Part shown: in pieces, positions 47,900 through 48,823 of the stretch
Position numbering within the stretch: the first letter of the stretch is position 1
Layout of the letters: the number at the start of each line of letters is the position of its first letter
Assembly: GCA_910577665.1 (NCBI GenBank)
Contig: CAJTOJ010000029.1
Location: 1-48,823 of the forward strand
DNA: 48,823 bases
Reading direction: 5' to 3'
From: an uncultured Acetatifactor sp.
Lineage (GTDB): Bacteria; Bacillota; Clostridia; Lachnospirales; Lachnospiraceae
Made by a program: the position numbers and the translations under genes
The notes under the pieces: generated by a model
Told to the model about the DNA's origin: nothing
Seen by the model: only the letters and a program-made list of their open reading frames with translations
Database searches by the model: none

Positions 47900-48598
47900 A
47901 TGGAACTGAGAGCATACAATGGAGAGGGAATCGACAGCTGGAATGAGGTTACACTGATTTACAATGCTGCGCTTCGCCAGGTAGAGACGAAGATGGAGAT
48001 CTTAAATGATGAATTTCAGCATGTACATAGGTATAATCCCATTGAACACATCAAGGCACGCATTAAGACGCCAGAGAGCATTGTCAAGAAATTAAAGCGC
48101 CATGGCTATGAATCTACGATAGATAATATGGTGAGATATATAAATGACATTGCAGGAATCCGTATCATCTGTTCTTTTACATCCGATATCTATACAATAG
48201 TGGACAGGATCAAGGAGCAGGGAGACATTAAGGTCATTGCCATCAAGGACTATATCATGTTCCCTAAGGCAAGCGGTTACAAAAGTTATCATATGATTGT
48301 GACAGTTCCCGTGTATTTGTCAGGTAGGATTGTGGACACAAAGGTGGAGATTCAGATCAGAACGGTGGCTATGGATTTCTGGGCCAGCCTGGAGCACAAG
48401 ATCCACTATAAATTTGAAGGGGATGCTCCAGGGCATATCAAGAATGAGCTGGTGGAATGTGCCAAGCTGGTGTCAGACCTGGATATTAGAATGCTCAAGC
48501 TCAATGAGGAGATCCTGGCAATTTCCCAGAAGGAGAAGGAGGGAAGGATTCCCCATATGCCCCGGGGGAATGTCATGGCAGCAGGGGGCAGGGAATAA
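47900..48598 (+). CDS. Small alarmone synthetase (RelQ/RelP-like GTP pyrophosphokinase)
   Basis: 232 residues with only the RelA/SpoT synthetase domain; no hydrolase, TGS or ACT domain. Characteristic parts are ARIKTPESIVKKLKRHGYE, INDIAGIRIICSF, DYIMFPKASGYKSYHMIV and the catalytic strand VEIQIRTVAMDFWASLEHKI. It would make (p)ppGpp or related alarmones under stress and is probably controlled at transcription. The start is ATG 47900 (MELRAYN) after AGGGGAGCAG. The frame opens 81 codons earlier over non-coding sequence. Confidence 0.92.
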   Translation: MELRAYNGEGIDSWNEVTLIYNAALRQVETKMEILNDEFQHVHRYNPIEHIKARIKTPESIVKKLKRHGYESTIDNMVRYINDIAGIRIICSFTSDIYTIVDRIKEQGDIKVIAIKDYIMFPKASGYKSYHMIVTVPVYLSGRIVDTKVEIQIRTVAMDFWASLEHKIHYKFEGDAPGHIKNELVECAKLVSDLDIRMLKLNEEILAISQKEKEGRIPHMPRGNVMAAGGRE

Positions 48599-48736
48599 AG
48601 AGGCAGCTTTCAGATGCGGAGGAGAGAATGCTGTGGGAACCAAAAGCAGAGCAGGCAAGTATGGAAAATAAATATTGGAAGTATACACAGAAGGTAAACA
48701 TAAAAATGAATGGAGTAAATGGGTAAATGAACCTAT

Positions 48737-48768
48737 AAAGGGGGCCTGGGAAAAGGCCCTCTTTTTTA
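48737..48768 (+). terminator. Terminator after the alarmone synthetase gene
   Basis: Stem GGGGGCCT/AGGCCCTC (48740-48747 with 48754-48761) and a T6 run. The outer flanks CCTATAAAG and CTTTATAGG are also inverted repeats, extending the symmetry. Confidence 0.85.
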
Positions 48769-48823
48769 CTTTATAGGAAATTCCGAGTTTTGGAAACACA
48801 AAAAAGAACAGGAGTTTACCGAA

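Noticed and set aside
1..48823. tRNA, rRNA or CRISPR features
   Set aside because: No cloverleaf with a CCA-type acceptor, rRNA core or regularly spaced direct repeat was seen on either strand by eye.

Overview
The window looks like chromosomal DNA of an endospore-forming Clostridia, most likely a Lachnospiraceae gut anaerobe. The evidence is a glgC-glgD pair, a PyrK-dependent class 1B PyrD, sporulation genes (spoIIID and a SipL-like DUF3794/LysM protein), strong AGGAGG-type ribosome sites and frequent GTG/TTG starts. Genus and species cannot be named from this sequence. I see no rRNA, tRNA or CRISPR array.

Layout. 1-1025: the end of an integrated element (C-terminus of a large serine recombinase) next to a 5'-truncated chromosomal gene. 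1114-3361: plsC, a PrcB-domain lipoprotein and a 1-phosphofructokinase-type sugar kinase. 3490-10514: a carbohydrate locus with a GH35 beta-galactosidase, an AraC-type regulator and a 1122-residue DUF5107/TPR protein, with recognisable divergent promoters. 10753-15578: a polysaccharide-deacetylase lipoprotein, then pyrC-pyrK-GNAT-pyrD. 15613-17227: the SipL-like spore gene behind a sigma-E-like promoter. 17338-21719, minus strand: ispE, gntR, a small membrane protein, murI and DUF1934, then a separate gene of unknown function with a sigma-D (flagellar-type) promoter match. 22066-28068: a small membrane protein, cls, asnS and a marR-MATE efflux unit whose promoter carries two perfect operators. 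28440-33880: peptidoglycan turnover and recycling (two NlpC/P60 proteins, a dipeptide epimerase, two beta-lactamase-fold serine hydrolases). 33931-37033: trkA-trkH potassium uptake. 37363-37777: spoIIID with a near-consensus sigma-E promoter and a terminator. 38279-42286: a three-gene unit of a VWA/putative metallopeptidase protein, a MoxR-type AAA ATPase and a leucine-rich-repeat protein. 42330-46383: glgC, glgD and galE. 46466-48768: a hemolysin-III family protein, a small conserved protein and a small alarmone synthetase.

The most unusual content is between the genes. One modular repeat family occurs about nine times. Its last module is a short GC-rich hairpin followed at once by a Shine-Dalgarno sequence and often by the start codon of a real gene (GH35, MATE, marR, trkH, galE). 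A second repeat family has two copies, and one is split by a 160-bp miniature element with terminal inverted repeats and a CTAG target duplication. A third, single 128-bp element has 16-bp terminal inverted repeats. The best candidate for a poorly described protein system is the VWA-MoxR-LRR triad.

All functional calls come from reading motifs and context by eye. No database search was run.
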